The translations under genes and the position numbers were made by a program. A stretch of 64,000 nucleotides of DNA from Symsagittifera roscoffensis (lineage: Eukaryota; Xenacoelomorpha; Acoela; Convolutidae), in contig NC_087062.1 in the NCBI RefSeq assembly GCF_963678635.1, positions 55,006,473 to 55,070,472 of the forward strand, in the 5' to 3' direction. Position 1 is the first letter of the stretch. Each line of letters starts with the position of its first letter. The notes beneath the pieces are model-generated. The model ran no database searches. It worked only from the letters and a program-made list of their open reading frames with translations, and was not told the DNA's origin. This document shows, in pieces, positions 20,480-32,185 of the stretch.

Positions 20480-22170
20480 TCCCAAAAAACTACCCGTCAA
20501 ATACTCATAAAAGTGGTACCAATGGATTCAGTAGCGTTTCACCTACCTGCCTGCATAAAATTTAGGGCAATTTTTACCCTACCCCACCCCCTACGGTCTT
20601 AGAAAAGCTTCACAACTCGGTACTTTTTTCACTTTTTGCCCATTTTTTCGGAAATTTTCGATTTCCTCAAAAACTACCCGTCCAGATTTGAGATTAAGGG
20701 TTTAATCGATAGACCAGGTTGTAGGAACCCCCCATGCACAAGCGTCTGGTCCCTAATTTGCTTAGGGGAAGAGCTATAGACTTGGGAAAAGTCACTTTTT
20801 TGATTTTTTTGCCTATTTTTTCGGAAATTATCGATTTCCTCAAAAACTACCCATCCAGATTTGGAATTAAGGGTTTAATCGATAGACCAAGTTGTAGGAA
20901 ACTCCCATGCACAAGCGGCTGGTCCCTAATTTGCTTAGGGGAAGAGATATAGACTTAGGAAAAGTCACTTTTTTGATTTTTTTGCCTATTTTTTCGGAAT
21001 TTATCGATTTCCTCAAAAACTACCCATCCAGATTTGGAATTAAGGGTTTAATCGATAGACGAGGTTGTAGGAAACTCCCTCGCACAAGCGGCTGGTCCTT
21101 AACTTGCCTAGGGGAAGAGCTATAGACTTAGGAAAAGTCACTTTTTTGGCCTTTTTTTTTTTAATCTTTCCGATTTCCTCAAAAACTACCCGTCCAGATT
21201 TGGGATTAAGGGTTTAATCGATAGACCAGGTTGTAGGAACCCCCCATGCACAAGCGGCTGGTCCCTAATTTGCTTAGGGGAAGAGCTATAGACTTAGGAA
21301 AAGTCACTTTTTTGATTTTTTTGCCTATTTTTTCGGAAATTATCGATTTCCTCAAAAACTACCCATCCAGATTTGGAATTAAGGGTTTAATCGATAGACC
21401 AGGTTGTAGGAAACTCCCCCGCACAAGCGGCTGGTCCTTAATTTGCTTAGGGGAAGAGCTATAGACTTAGGAAAAGTCACTTTTTTGACTTTTTTGGCCT
21501 TTTTTCAAATCTTTCCGATTTCCTCAAAAACTACCCGTCCAGATTTGGGATTAAGGGTTTAATCGATAGACCAGGTTGTAGGAAGCCCCCATGCACAAGC
21601 GGCTGGTCCCTAATTTGCTTAGGGGAAGAGCTATAGACTTAGGAAAAGTCACTTTTTTGATTTTTTTGCCTATTTTTTCGGAAATTATCGATTTCCTCAA
21701 AAACTACCCATCCAGATTTGGAATTAAGGGTTTAATCGATAGACCAGGTTGTAGGAAACTCCCCCGCACAAGCGGCTGGTCCTTAATTTGCTTAGGGGAA
21801 GAGCTATAGACTTAGGAAAAGTCACTTTTTTGACTTTTTTGGCCTTTTTTCAAATCTTTCCGATTTCCTCAAAAACTACCCGTCCAGATTTGGGATTAAG
21901 GGTTTAATCGATAGACCAGGTTGTAGGAACCCCCCCTACACAAACGGCTTGTCCCTAATTTGTCTAGGGGAAGAGCTATACACTTAGGAATAGTCAATTT
22001 TTCGGTTTTTAGGCCATTTTTTCAAACTTTTTCGATTTCTTCAAAAACTACCCATCCAGATATGGGATTAAGGGTTTAATCGATAGACCAGGTTGTAGGA
22101 AACTCCCCTGCCCAATCGGCTGGTCCTTAATTTGTCTCGGGGAAGAGCTGTACACTTAGGAAAAGTTTTT
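20480..22170 (+). repeat. Tandem satellite, unit about 172 bp, about ten copies
   Basis: Each unit contains CTCAAAAACTACCCGTCCAG, ATTAAGGGTTTAATCGATAG, a GTTGTAGGAA block, CACAAGCGGCTGGTCC and GGGGAAGAGCTATAGACTTA. The first and last units are the most diverged. In the middle the match is best at about 345 bp (21246 versus 21591), so the array is partly organised as dimers. The 72-codon open frames recurring in it come from the repeat itself. Confidence 0.9.
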
Positions 22171-22179
22171 AAAAAGTTT

Positions 22180-23090
22180 TTTGGCATTGGAACAAAGATT
22201 CAATATACTTATTGTGTGTATTTTTTAGACAATGGAATCCGCTATGCTTACATTTTCTCGCTTTTGCTTGGTGCTATTGGCTTTGCGTTGAGTTTTTTTG
22301 TATGATTCGAAGAAGTCCAACGAGAAGTTGCACGAGTTACGCTAGTTCTCTTTAATCAGGTCGGTTTGTTCCAGAACGTTTTTGTGATGTCAGTTATAGT
22401 CAACATATTATAGTCATATTTGCAATGCTTGGACAAAAGCGTTACCAATGAATGCATAAGCTTCTCTTTCACTTTTTTGCGTAGGAAGGGCGCTATCGAC
22501 TTGAGAAACCTGAAATTTTAAAACAATTTTAAAATAATCAATATTAAAATAATCAAACAGGTCTCTCCAGCTTTCAGCTGGGCCCCTAGTAAAAAAAATA
22601 TTAGTTTCTTTTTTGTCTCGATTCTGATTGGTGATTATTGTATTTGTCTGCTGATTGACGAGTATGAATACGCGGTTGTCTAAATGCTGCTACGTAACTT
22701 CATGATCTGTAGCATTAATTTTCATAGCATTGGATCCGGCTCGTGGCGGATCTTTTATTCCTAATTCCAGGCCTTTTTCTTATTTCACTCTGTGTAAAAA
22801 TCATCGCCAGTGATGTGAATCCGCAGTGCGTCTCCATTCCGCGGTCGAATAGCAATTTTGCTTGCGATATATCCTGGTAGACGCAGGATCCGTTACCGTC
22901 TTGATTTAATCATTTCATAATTTTATGCTGTTTTATGCCTTCATTTCATCGGTAGCATCCTGTCAGCGTTTTATTAACTCTTAAAAGCCGACTGTAAGTA
23001 TGTTTTAGGATCACGACCTAGGACGTGTTTTCTTGAGCTTTTTTCAGCTTAATGGCTTATTGTCGCGAGTATTTTTTGGTGATCGTATTC
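22180..23090. other. No gene recognised
   Basis: Non-coding DNA. A short segment near 22730-22800 (GGATCCGGCTCG, then AATTCCAGGCC) resembles the region after the tRNA-like element at 2130-2280 and may be a decayed copy of the same SINE. Confidence 0.35.
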
Positions 23091-23097
23091 CATCAGA

Positions 23098-23386
23098 CTC
23101 GATTATGAGCCGGCTTGGTATTCAGAAGACCGTTATTGACTTTGTTGAAACCGCTAAACTGCGATGTCTTGTGCGCGTCGTGCGCAGAGAAGAGCTTAAT
23201 CCAATCGAGTAGCGTTTTCCCTTGAGGTTCCGGAAAAAAGACCTAAAGGAAGGCCAAGAATTGCCTGGAAGGAGAAAATGAGAAGACGAGGACTGGCAGA
23301 AGCCGATGCACACGACCGCAAACCCGGCCGACCTCGTTTGAACGGCTTACGTCGGTAATGATCATGATGATGATGATGATGTTGAG
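23098..23386 (+). mobile_element. 3' fragment of an RTE-like non-LTR retrotransposon
   Basis: The first block encodes SRLGIQKTVIDFVETAKLRC and VRVVRREEL, matching the C-terminal LRW-x-GH-V-x-R region of RTE-clade RTs. After a stop at 23209-23211 and a frame change it encodes PKGRPRIAWKEKMRRRGLAE and ADAHDRK, matching the final GRPRxxW...GL-x-x-x-A-x-D-R block. A TGATGATGATG-type repeat (about 23357-23383) closes it, as is common for RTE 3' ends. It is a decayed, strongly 5'-truncated copy. Confidence 0.75.
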
Positions 23387-23399
23387 AATATTTTTAATT

Positions 23400-24930
23400 A
23401 GTGTACCGGTCTATTTTTTAAAGACCGGGCTTAAGTTGAGCTTCAATGCCTTTGAGTTGAAACGATAGTTTTCTCCGTTTAAATTTGCCGTTTTTGGCGC
23501 GTTATATGCCACGGACACACTTAAAGTTTCTCTCTTCAAATCAATTTATAATGCGGTGGATTGGAGATTGACACGAAGAGATTGCAACATTCATAATGCA
23601 TAAAAGCGTTCCGAATTTTTCTAAATGCATAAAAATTTTCGGGGATCGTCATTTTCTTTCATCCATAAGGTTCATGTTTTCACTGAAAATTGGAAATTGA
23701 TATATGAGAAATTTATAGAACTGTGGATATGACGGAAAAATTTCGGTAAAATGGATCACGACCTAAGATCAGGTACAAAAAATAACAGATTGATAAATAT
23801 GTAAATTTTTTGTACCTGATAATGTATAACCATGAAATCTTATAACTTAAAATCGTTTAATCCGATTATCGTATAACTTATAATCATATAACGTGTACAA
23901 AACACTAACCTTTGCAGCAGCATTCTCGCGATCATTGAAGGGCTACAGAGATTTGCAAGATACCTTTAAAAACATAAGGCACCCAAATTCTTTTAGGATC
24001 AGCATCTTCCGGTTAATTTTTATCTATATCAATCATCAATACTATCAATCGTATCTCACCATGCTTCAGCTTTTTCAGTTTTGCATGGTGAACCAAAAAG
24101 TTCTTGCGCGTCTAATCTATATCTTATAATGAAATGACTCAGAGTTTTGTTCGATTTTCCAGTTTATGGATGCTCGGCCCATTGAAACGCCTGAAGGCAA
24201 GGCTGTGGTTATAATGCCAGCCTGGGAGGGGAGAAGGAGAGTGTGCAGTGGAGGGTAATGTAAAGGTGGGATTCATCCATCTATACATTATGAAACTAGC
24301 GTTTTTCGTTTCAGCATTTATTTCATCAAATTTGAAACTAACAACCCTTTGGGAGGTTGGCCTCCAACTATGCTGGTTCAGATCGTTAAGTTTCCGAGAT
24401 AAGACATTTTTTCTGTTTTCCTGCTTTTTTTTTAAAAAAAAAACTTAAAATAGTGGGGTGCTGACAGAGTACTGTCAGGGGTTGCAAATCTTGCCTACAA
24501 TCATGCCTGCTCAAATATTTTTAGTTTCCGAAATGTAACTTTTTTAAATTTAAAAATACTTGACTAAATTTGAAGTTCAAAAGCCTATAGTTGAATACAC
24601 TCAGAATGCTATCAGGGGATGTACGTTTGGACTGCAAATGTGACCGCCCATCGATTTTTCCGAGGTTTGGCGTTTTATGTCAAAATTGTCTAAGAACTTT
24701 TTTCTTTCAAACCTTTAAAAAACTTGTAGAAAATTGAAACCTTGGACCACTTGGTGTGATGTCAGGGTGTTCCCAGCTGTTGCAGATATCGCGTTTTTTA
24801 TGTATGATTGCTCAAGTCTTTTTATTTTCTGCGATTTAACGTTTTTCTTTTGATTCTCTTTTTACTTTCTTTTTAAGTTGTTCTGCGATTCAAATAATTT
24901 CCTTCAAATTTCCGACACCATGGCGGTGCG
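23400..24930. other. Non-coding DNA with one possible exon pair
   Basis: Mostly AT-rich and without a recognised gene. A weak candidate is at about 24158-24250: after TTTTCCAG an open frame (MDARPIETPEGKAVVIMPAW and following) of less biased composition ends near a GTAATG donor. A second possible acceptor is at about 23917 (CTTTGCAG). No homology is known to me and no complete gene could be built. Confidence 0.25.
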
Positions 24931-24934
24931 ATGT

Positions 24935-25970
24935 TAACAATCCATCCATCCACCCATAGATTTTTCCACCCTACTAGAAATCTATCCATCAAGTCAAAAA
25001 CTCGTTAATCAAGCTTCTTATTTGCCAAGCCATCCATCCAACCAGCCACCAGGCGAGTCATGAAATTAATCGGTTCAACCCTCTAGCCATCCATCTATCA
25101 CATCATTCATTCTTTAAGCGATCTAGCTATCTAGCCATCAGTCTACTAAGCCATTTATCTATATAACCATGCGTCCATCCATCCAACCAGCCATCAAACC
25201 AATCATTCATTATTTGGCAAATGCATCTAGCCTGCATCTGGATAGCCATCCGTCAAGCCAAACAACAAGTTCTTCAATCATCAAGCGATCTATCCTTCTA
25301 TCTAGGCATCCAATCAACCATCCATCCTTTTATCTACCAATCCGTCCATTAAACCAGCCATCCACTTTCAACCGTCCGTCCATCATCCATCGAACCAGCC
25401 ACCCAGTCATCCATCCAACCAGCCATCTATCCATTCATCTAGCCAGCCATCCATCCAGCCAGCATGCTACTAAGCCATCCAGTCATCCATCGAACCAGCC
25501 ATCTAAAAAACCATCCATCCATCCAACAAAGCATTCATTTATCAATTCAGCCATCAATCATCAGGCAACCTATTACTCGAAGCAGTCACCCCTTAGACCA
25601 GCCATCTAGCCATCCATTCGTTCATCTATCCTGCCATTCATGCATCCATAGGCCCTCCATTTGTCGGGCCCTCTCAATCCTCCGTGCATCCACACAACCA
25701 GCATTCATCTATATAGCATACATCTAACCATTGGTTGATCAATCCAACCAGCCATCCACTCATCTTGACATCAGTGCATCCAACCAGCAATCTTTTCATC
25801 TAGATCTGCTTCGATCTAGCCACCCATCAAGCAGTCCATCCTCTAGTTCATCCCTACTCTAGGCAGTCCTCCACTCAACGATTAATCGTCGCTCTAGTCA
25901 TCCATCAATATAGATTTCCATCCGTCCCGCATCTATACATCTAGCCGTTCATACATTGCAAAACGACATC
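24935..25970. repeat. Degenerate CATC/CCAT microsatellite, left part
   Basis: About 1 kb dominated by CCATCCATC and variants (CAACCAGCCATC, ATCTAGCCATC). Open frames across it give Ser/His/Pro/Ile-rich simple sequence. It is continuous in character with 29150-30440, from which it is separated by a copia insertion. Confidence 0.88.
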
Positions 25971-25975
25971 TCAAA

Positions 25976-26123
25976 TGTGGTTTGTTCTGTATCTAGCGTG
26001 TTGACGGAGTGATAAAACGCGGGTTCTTAAAAAATTTTTTCTTCCAATCAAAGACTACACAACCTAAACCTGAAATACAACATGACATTAAGCATCATTA
26101 AATAGAGAATATTAATTGTAACA
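25976..26123 (-). repeat. 3' LTR of the copia element at 26-29 kb
   Basis: 148 bp, matching 28987-29131. Shared blocks include GACGGAGTGATAAA, AAAGACTACACAAC and TTAATTGTAACA. Confidence 0.88.
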
Positions 26124-26672
26124 GTCCCCCATGATGCTTAATCGTCTTCAGTCTTGTCCACAACACAATGTCGAGCACCGCGATGCGACGTTTGAATGCG
26201 GGAGCCGCCAACGGCATTGTGAATACATCTGCGAGCACTTCTGACGTTGGACAATACATCACTTTCACAAAGCCATCCATAACATGCTGACGACACAAAT
26301 GGTAATGAATGTCAATGTGTTTGGTGCGATTATGAAACTTTGGGTTTCTGCACAGTTCCATTGCACCAAAGGTTGTCCTCGTAGACCCCAGCTGGAGATA
26401 TACCAAATCGCGAAGAAGAGATGATTTCAGCCAGATCGCTTCCTGAATACAATCCGAAAAGGCGACATGCTCCGCTTCGGTCGAGCTGCGTGCCACAGAA
26501 CGTTGTTTGCGGCTACGCCAATATACAAGACAATCCGACACCAAAAACAATAGCCACGGTTTGAAGAACGATCTTCTGGGTTGTTCGGCCAACTCGAATC
26601 ACTGTATCCTACCAGCGAAACCGGTCCCGTCACCTTATTGAACTTAAGACCGATCGAACGTGAACCACGCAC
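26098..26672 (-). pseudogene. copia RNase H, frameshifted
   Basis: VGYSDSSWPNNPEDRSSNRG, then WRSRKQRSVARSSTEAEHVA with IQEAIWLKSSLLRDL, and finally HNRTKHIDIHYHLCR match the catalytic and C-terminal copia RNase H blocks. They lie in two overlapping frames. Confidence 0.8.
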
Positions 26673-26675
26673 GTA

Positions 26676-27600
26676 TCATAGAATCCTCTTGCATGCCGAC
26701 CAGTGTGCTGCAGAGGAAGAGCACATGGATTGCGCTAGCCAGCTCACAGAGAATGCCTCGAATAGATCAGGCCTCGAAGCAGTCATGAAATAGATCAACG
26801 ACCCGAGAAACGCTTGATACTGCTTAATATCACCGTGCGGATCACCACAATTCTCAATCTTTACCTCTAGAGGCATAGCTACTGGCTTGGATGACTCTAT
26901 ACCAAACTGATTGAGCACGCCGTCAGTGAACTTTGCTTGAGATACATGCCATGGGTGTTCACCCTTCTTCAACATACGCAGAATATGATGAACTTCTCCG
27001 TGGTCTGTCAGTTCAAACTCCTGCTTGAGCCCAGTCTTCTCATGGCACAGATTCTCCAGTGAGCAACAGAAGATCACTATCGTCAACATAAACTGCAATG
27101 ATAACCGAAACTGATGCCTTCCGATACAGACAACCATCTGAAGGTACCTGCAGATATCCAATACTTAACAGGAATAGGTGCAGCCTCTCATTTCAGCTCC
27201 GAGCTGATTGCTTCAACCCATACAAACTGCGCAGGAGTTGATATACGTACGTTGGATTATGAGTGTCTGCAAACCCCTCTGGTTGCCGAATGTATATCTC
27301 TTCGTCAATCTTGCCATTCAAGAACGCTGTCTTGATGTCGATCTGATGGCAATGCCATCCAAGTTGCACACTGAGAGCAAGAAGCACACTGATGCTTGCG
27401 TGCTTCGCGACAGGCGAAAACACCTCCTCGAAGTCGATCCCTTTACGCTGCGAAAAACCTTGCGCCACCAAACGTGCCTTGAAGTTTTCTACTTATCCCT
27501 CTGCGTCCCGTTTCACTTTGAATACCCAACGCTTGCCCACAATGTTTCGTCCTTTCGGGAGTGGGAAGAGCTCCCAAGTATGGTTTGCAACCAGTGACAT
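26676..27600 (-). pseudogene. copia reverse transcriptase, frameshifted
   Basis: MVAQGFSQRKGIDFEEVFSP is followed by QIDIKTAFLNGKIDEEIYIR, the ARGFxQ...D-x-x-TAFLNG region with the first catalytic Asp, and then by YQLLRSLYGLKQSAR. The YVDD catalytic box is present near 27075-27090 (AVYVDDSDLLLL) but in a different frame. FGIESSKPVAMPLE and YQAFLGSLIYFMTASRPDL follow. Frameshifts make it non-functional. Confidence 0.8.
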
Positions 27601-27989
27601 GAAATCATCCTGGACGGCGAATTTCTATTGCTGTGCTGCTCCGCGTTAAGGAGCTTCACTGAGCGATTGCGGCTCTTCAATTTTTGCTACGCGATAGGAC
27701 TCGAAGCTCACCGCCGGCTTGCGTTCCCGCTTGAGGACGATTTTCAAGAGAATTCATGAATGTTGCCTCATAAGTTGATTCAACAGAAATCCGCCTTGAG
27801 TTCCGACAACACATTCCAATTCCTCCCCATCCGCAGCAGCAGGAGCAGCGACCATATCTACATCGTCCATCTGCTGATGCGGGCTCGGCGCTAGTGTGGT
27901 CAAACTCAACAATGACCGAACTTGGCGCCTCATTATCACACCCGGTGATGTCCTCGTGAAACTTCGCATGCTGCGACACGACCATGCGC

Positions 27990-28560
27990 CTAGCAACTGG
28001 GTCAAAAATTTATAACCCTTCTGACCATTGGGATATCCAACGAAGATCATCTTCTTGGACTTGCTATCAAGCTCCAAAACTCCTTGTCAAGACCAGCCTG
28101 CGCCAGCATCGATCCTGCACTTTCCATCAACGTTCGGATTAATTTGACCTGTACTCGCCCCCATCATCCGATCGCAACACCCGCACCTTTTGGCCAGTGC
28201 CTCTCTCCGATTCCACCACAAACTTCTTGAATTCATCCAGGACTTCACTCTTCCTCTTCAGAAATCTCATCACGCAGAACCGGCTCCGATCTTCCATGAA
28301 ATTGACGAAATACCTCGCTCCGCCAAGCGACGCAATTTCCAGGGTACACAAACGTCGCTGTGGACAACTCCTAGCACCTTTGAAACTGCCTTGCGGAGAG
28401 TCTGGACATTCAAGTGACCCAACCGGCGATGCCACCTCTCCACTGATTGCTGCGACATTGCTACCCGCGCCGCGCCACCACTGAAGTTCAATGTGAACAA
28501 CCCGCCACGTTTCGTCCCTTTACACAACCTCTCCGCACTTCCTGATGAAGCACGTGTTCC
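27990..28560 (-). pseudogene. copia integrase, frameshifted and deleted
   Basis: WHRRLGHLNVQTLRKAV (GAG-pre-integrase) is followed by VVHSDVC, then in another frame by GGARYFVNFMEDRSRFCVMR and LRSDDGGEY, which carries the second catalytic Asp region. The frame then jumps to RTLMESAGSMLAQAGLD and LDSKSKKMIFVGYPNGQKGY. The integrase middle and C-terminal parts between these blocks are missing. Confidence 0.75.
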
Positions 28561-28562
28561 CC

Positions 28563-28982
28563 TCAAAGGACACCTCTGCGCCTTGTTGAGACATTGCTGA
28601 CACACTGCAAACGCTTTCCCAGCTTGGGCACCAGCAGTACGTTGTGTAGTCTTATCCGTCGACCCGAAGCCAGTTCGCACTCCACTGTACCTTGTCCCAA
28701 TGCGAAAGTGGCTGATTCGTGCCCTAGAAGAATCTTTCGAGGGACCTCATACCTAACCAACAACGAAAGTACAGACTTGTCCGCAGTCATGTGTTGGTAA
28801 TGCGCCATCTTGATCCAGTCAGCACTGCTGTCATCAGTCGGCCTTTCCAAGCTGTCATCCGCATACTTAAACAGTCCTCGCTCTAGTAGGTACAATTTGG
28901 TGTACCACGCCCAGTCGCGGCAGATGCTTCTATTTAATTTGGCGTAATTGAATCCTCGTATGTCGTCGTCTCCTGGGCCCAT
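28563..28982 (-). pseudogene. copia gag remnant joined to protease-like region
   Basis: The minus-strand frame of 139 codons starts MGPGDDDIRGFN and has a short gag-like segment (WAWYTKLYLLERGLF). It jumps directly to SSADWIKMAHYQHMTADKS, where copia proteases have a W-x-x-DSGA-x-x-HMT motif. The Asp-Ser-Gly is missing. ECELASGRRIRLHNVLLVPK matches the end of the protease domain. Most of gag, including the zinc knuckle, is deleted. Confidence 0.65.
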
Positions 28983-28986
28983 AGCC

Positions 28987-29131
28987 TGTTGTTTGTTCTG
29001 TATCTAGCATGCTGACGGAGTGATAAACGCGGGCTTATAAAAAGCTTTCTTTCAATAAAAGACTACACAACATAAACCTGAATTACAAAATGACATTGAG
29101 CATCATTAGATAGAGAACGTTAATTGTAACA
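28987..29131 (-). repeat. 5' LTR of the copia element at 26-29 kb
   Basis: 145 bp, matching 25976-26123. On the minus strand it is followed within a few bases by the ATG of the gag-like frame at 28982. No standard tRNA primer-binding site is evident, which suggests the 5' internal end is altered. Confidence 0.87.
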
Positions 29132-29149
29132 ACAAACAATTATCCATGT

Positions 29150-30440
29150 AGCGGTCTACTGTCGATCTCGCCAGCGATCCAAATAGCCATCAATCCATCC
29201 ATCAAACAAGCCATCCATTCAATTAGCCTTCCTTCCAGTCATTCCCCCAATGAAGCCATTCATGCTCTAAGCGATCCACCTGTTTAACTATTCATCTATC
29301 TAGCAATCAATCCATCCAATGAGCAATCCATCCATCCATCCAATAAACCATCTATGCACCTAGCCCTCCATCCATTTAGCCGTCTCTTCTTACCGCCATT
29401 CATCCATCAAGCCACCATCCATTTACCCATCGGTTGATACATCCAACAAGCCGTACGTTCGTCTTGCCATCCGTCCATCCAACCAACATTCATCTAGCTT
29501 TTCGTCGATCTAGCCACCACCATTCATCCACCCATCTGGCCTTCGACACATGCAGTCAACCAGCCTTCATCTGTCAAATAGCCCTGCGTCAATCTTGCCA
29601 TCTAGTCATCCATCCAACGATCCACCCATTGCAACCAGCCATCAATCATCCGGCAGTCTGTCCACACATTCAGCCAGTCCTCCATCCAGCATCATCGATC
29701 CAGCCATCAATCCGTTTAGATATCCATGCGTTCCACATCCATTCGTCTAACCATACATGCTTCCCATCAGTCATCCATGCAGCTGCCCACCATCGATCTA
29801 GCCTTCAGTAGAACTAGCCCTATGTTCATACATTCATCCAACAACTTATCCATCCATCCAGCAAATCATTCACTCTTCAAGCGATCCATTAATCAAGCTA
29901 TCAAATCATCTAGCTATCCACTCATCTAGCCATTCACGCAACTAAACATCCATCCATTCAGTTGTCTCTCAATACCACCATCCCTTCATACTGCCATACA
30001 TTCAGCTAGCCGTCCATTCATCTAGCTATCCATCCCTCTTGCCATCCAGCCAGGCATGTATCCAGCTATCAATCCGTAAAGCCTTTCATCCAACGAGTCG
30101 TCTAATCATCCATCCATTGTAACCATCCTTTCAACAATTAATTCAGGCATCTATCCATCCATTGTAACCATCCTTTCAACAATTAATTCAGGCATCCATC
30201 TAGCCATGCTTACATCCAACCAGTCATTCCTCGGTCCAGCCATCACGCAAGCGATCCATCCCTACATCCATCCAACTTGCCATCTAGTCATCTATCTAGA
30301 CAGCCATACTTGTGTCCATCCATCTAAAGATCCTGCCTTCAATCCATCCTTTATCCATCCAGCCAATCATTCGAATATCAATTGATCCTTCTAGCCATCC
30401 TTACAAGCAGCTAAACATCCAGCCATCCACCTTATTTTTG
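29150..30440. repeat. Degenerate CATC/CCAT microsatellite, right part
   Basis: About 1.3 kb of CATCCATCC variants. It includes a local 55-bp duplication (CATTGTAACCATCC and TTTCAACAATTAATTCAGGC at about 30116-30190). Confidence 0.88.
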
Positions 30441-30444
30441 TTAA

Positions 30445-31190
30445 ATATAAACGTTGTCTTTTTTCATGCAGCTTTAGCTGCAGAAGGCCTGCTAGTTTCC
30501 ATTAAATTGGCCTAACGCTGTGTTAACTGCTTGATTCTGATTGGCAAAAATTTCAAACATAGAACCAAATTGTATTGTTGTCATTAACAGCTTTGGGCTT
30601 GGGGAAGATATCAACGCATTCTTTATTATACTGTATGTTTTATGTCGGTTCACTAGAGTTCAGTAGCGCTTTTTGACCACGAGCTTTGGAATCTGTATTT
30701 TCCCATTTAGTTATCTGTATTTTCCCAGCATATCGAACACTAAAGTTAAACATCAGATGGAATCGTGTGAGATGTCATATAGTGGCGTGGCTGGAATTGT
30801 ATCAAAAGTGGCTGTAAAAAAAATGATTTGAAATTTTGGGTTTTTCGACTAATCTCTGAAATTGGAATCTTAATCACCCAAAACGTATTGCCATTGTCAG
30901 CCTCTAACTTTGGGGGGAAATTTCGGTTTACATACCCCATTAATAAGGCAAATCACAGTTTTGCAGGAGATAAATATTTTTTGTGCTTTTCCAAGTCTTT
31001 CCAGTGATGGTTGGGGGTGTATGATTTTTTGTTTGCACAAAAAACCGGTTTATCTCATTTTTCAGCATTGAAATGTTGGAGCATAAAAATGTTATACGCA
31101 AATGTGGATGCTAATAACTGACCTAGAGCTTTCATGAGCATACTAACCGTGCTCCAAATAGCTGAACTACTTAAATCATTATCCGCCATA
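30445..31190. other. No gene recognised
   Basis: Non-coding DNA up to the scaffold gap. Open frames that appear to cross the gap are artefacts of N. Confidence 0.5.
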
Positions 31191-31390
31191 NNNNNNNNNN
31201 NNNNNNNNNNNNNNNNNNNNNNNNNNNNNNNNNNNNNNNNNNNNNNNNNNNNNNNNNNNNNNNNNNNNNNNNNNNNNNNNNNNNNNNNNNNNNNNNNNNN
31301 NNNNNNNNNNNNNNNNNNNNNNNNNNNNNNNNNNNNNNNNNNNNNNNNNNNNNNNNNNNNNNNNNNNNNNNNNNNNNNNNNNNNNNNNNN
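31191..31390. other. Assembly gap (200 N)
   Basis: Exactly 200 N. The round length suggests a scaffold gap of unknown or estimated size lying about 100 bp before the start of the tRNA array. Confidence 0.98.
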
Positions 31391-31572
31391 ATTCGAAACT
31401 AAATTGGCGAAGTGGAAGCCATCAAAAAATTTGGGAAGACCATGTGTTGAAACTGCAGCCAATTATGCAATTGAAAGAACGTCGATTTCAAATGTTAATT
31501 AGAAAAATTGAAGTTTGAAAGTCTCCGCGACTGGTGGTTGTTATGGAAATTTCTAGGCGCTAGGTTTGTTCA

Positions 31573-31644
31573 GGCTGTCGACGGATTCGAACCTTCGATC
31601 TGCTATGTACGAGACAGGCGCATTAACCACTATGCTACAAATCT
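31573..31644 (-). pseudogene. tRNA-Thr(CGT)-like copy 1, degenerate
   Basis: First copy after the gap. The 5' acceptor strand is AGATTTG against 3' GACAGCC, and the 3' side of the anticodon stem is damaged (ACATA). Anticodon CGT is still readable. Confidence 0.7.
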
Positions 31645-32113
31645 TTGAAAAGAGTGTCTTGCGATGAGCACGATTTTGTTTTTATATAACGATCTGTAGC
31701 GATTTCTAATTTTAAGTTTCATTAATTTATCGTTTTGCGTATTAGAGATACTTTTTTTCTGTTTTGTTGCTTTTTTCTTGAGTTTTTGTGCAAAATCTTG
31801 CCTCCGCTGACTTGATGATGATTGTGTGTTAGTCGGCAGCTCAATTCGGCAAAATTGCGAGCAAGCGTTGCATCTCGTTGTTTAGTTAGAGGTTTTGGCT
31901 GGCTTGATTTATATCAATTTCCAGTCGTAAAGACCTCTGGCTTAAAACATTTGCGAAGTAGATGGCTCTGAAAAGACTGACTTCAAGCTGTTAATTAGAA
32001 AAAGGAAGTTCAAAAGTGTCCTCAACTTGTGGTTGTTCTGGATTTTACCCAATTACCCATGGTTGTTCTGGATGCGGTGTTACTAAAGTTTATAGGCTCT
32101 AAAAGAATTTCCA

Positions 32114-32185
32114 GGCTTTGGACGGATTCGAGCCATCGATGTCCTGTTTACGAGACAGGCGCATTAACCACTATGCTACAACGCC
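32114..32185 (-). tRNA. tRNA-Thr(CGT) copy 2
   Basis: Anticodon loop CTCGTAA. One acceptor mismatch (GGCGTTG) and T54 changed to C in the T loop. Otherwise all stems form. The next unit (about 32.5-32.7 kb) is rearranged and lacks a tRNA. Confidence 0.65.

Larger units (their letters stand above)
25976..29131 (-). mobile_element. Internally deleted Ty1/copia LTR retrotransposon
   Basis: 3156 bp including LTRs at 25976-26123 and 28987-29131, roughly 85-90% alike. The LTRs read TGTTAC...CA on the minus strand. The left flank TCAAA and right flank ACAAA agree at four of five positions, fitting a 5-bp target duplication. A purine-rich GGGGGAC precedes the 3' LTR. The interior has gag remnants, a protease-like region, integrase, RT and RNase H in copia order, but it is far shorter than the usual interior of 4 kb or more because most of gag and much of integrase are deleted. 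It inserted into a CATC array. Confidence 0.88.

Noticed and set aside
20734-21809. Four nearly identical 72-codon frames
   Set aside because: They are one frame of the ~172-bp satellite repeated. Their identity reflects the DNA repeat, not protein conservation.
25169-25727. Ser/His/Pro-rich open frames, also near 29434-29929
   Set aside because: Translation of the CATC microsatellite; low-complexity sequence without gene structure.
31055-31502. Open frames on both strands across the gap
   Set aside because: Most of each frame is N, so no coding claim is possible.
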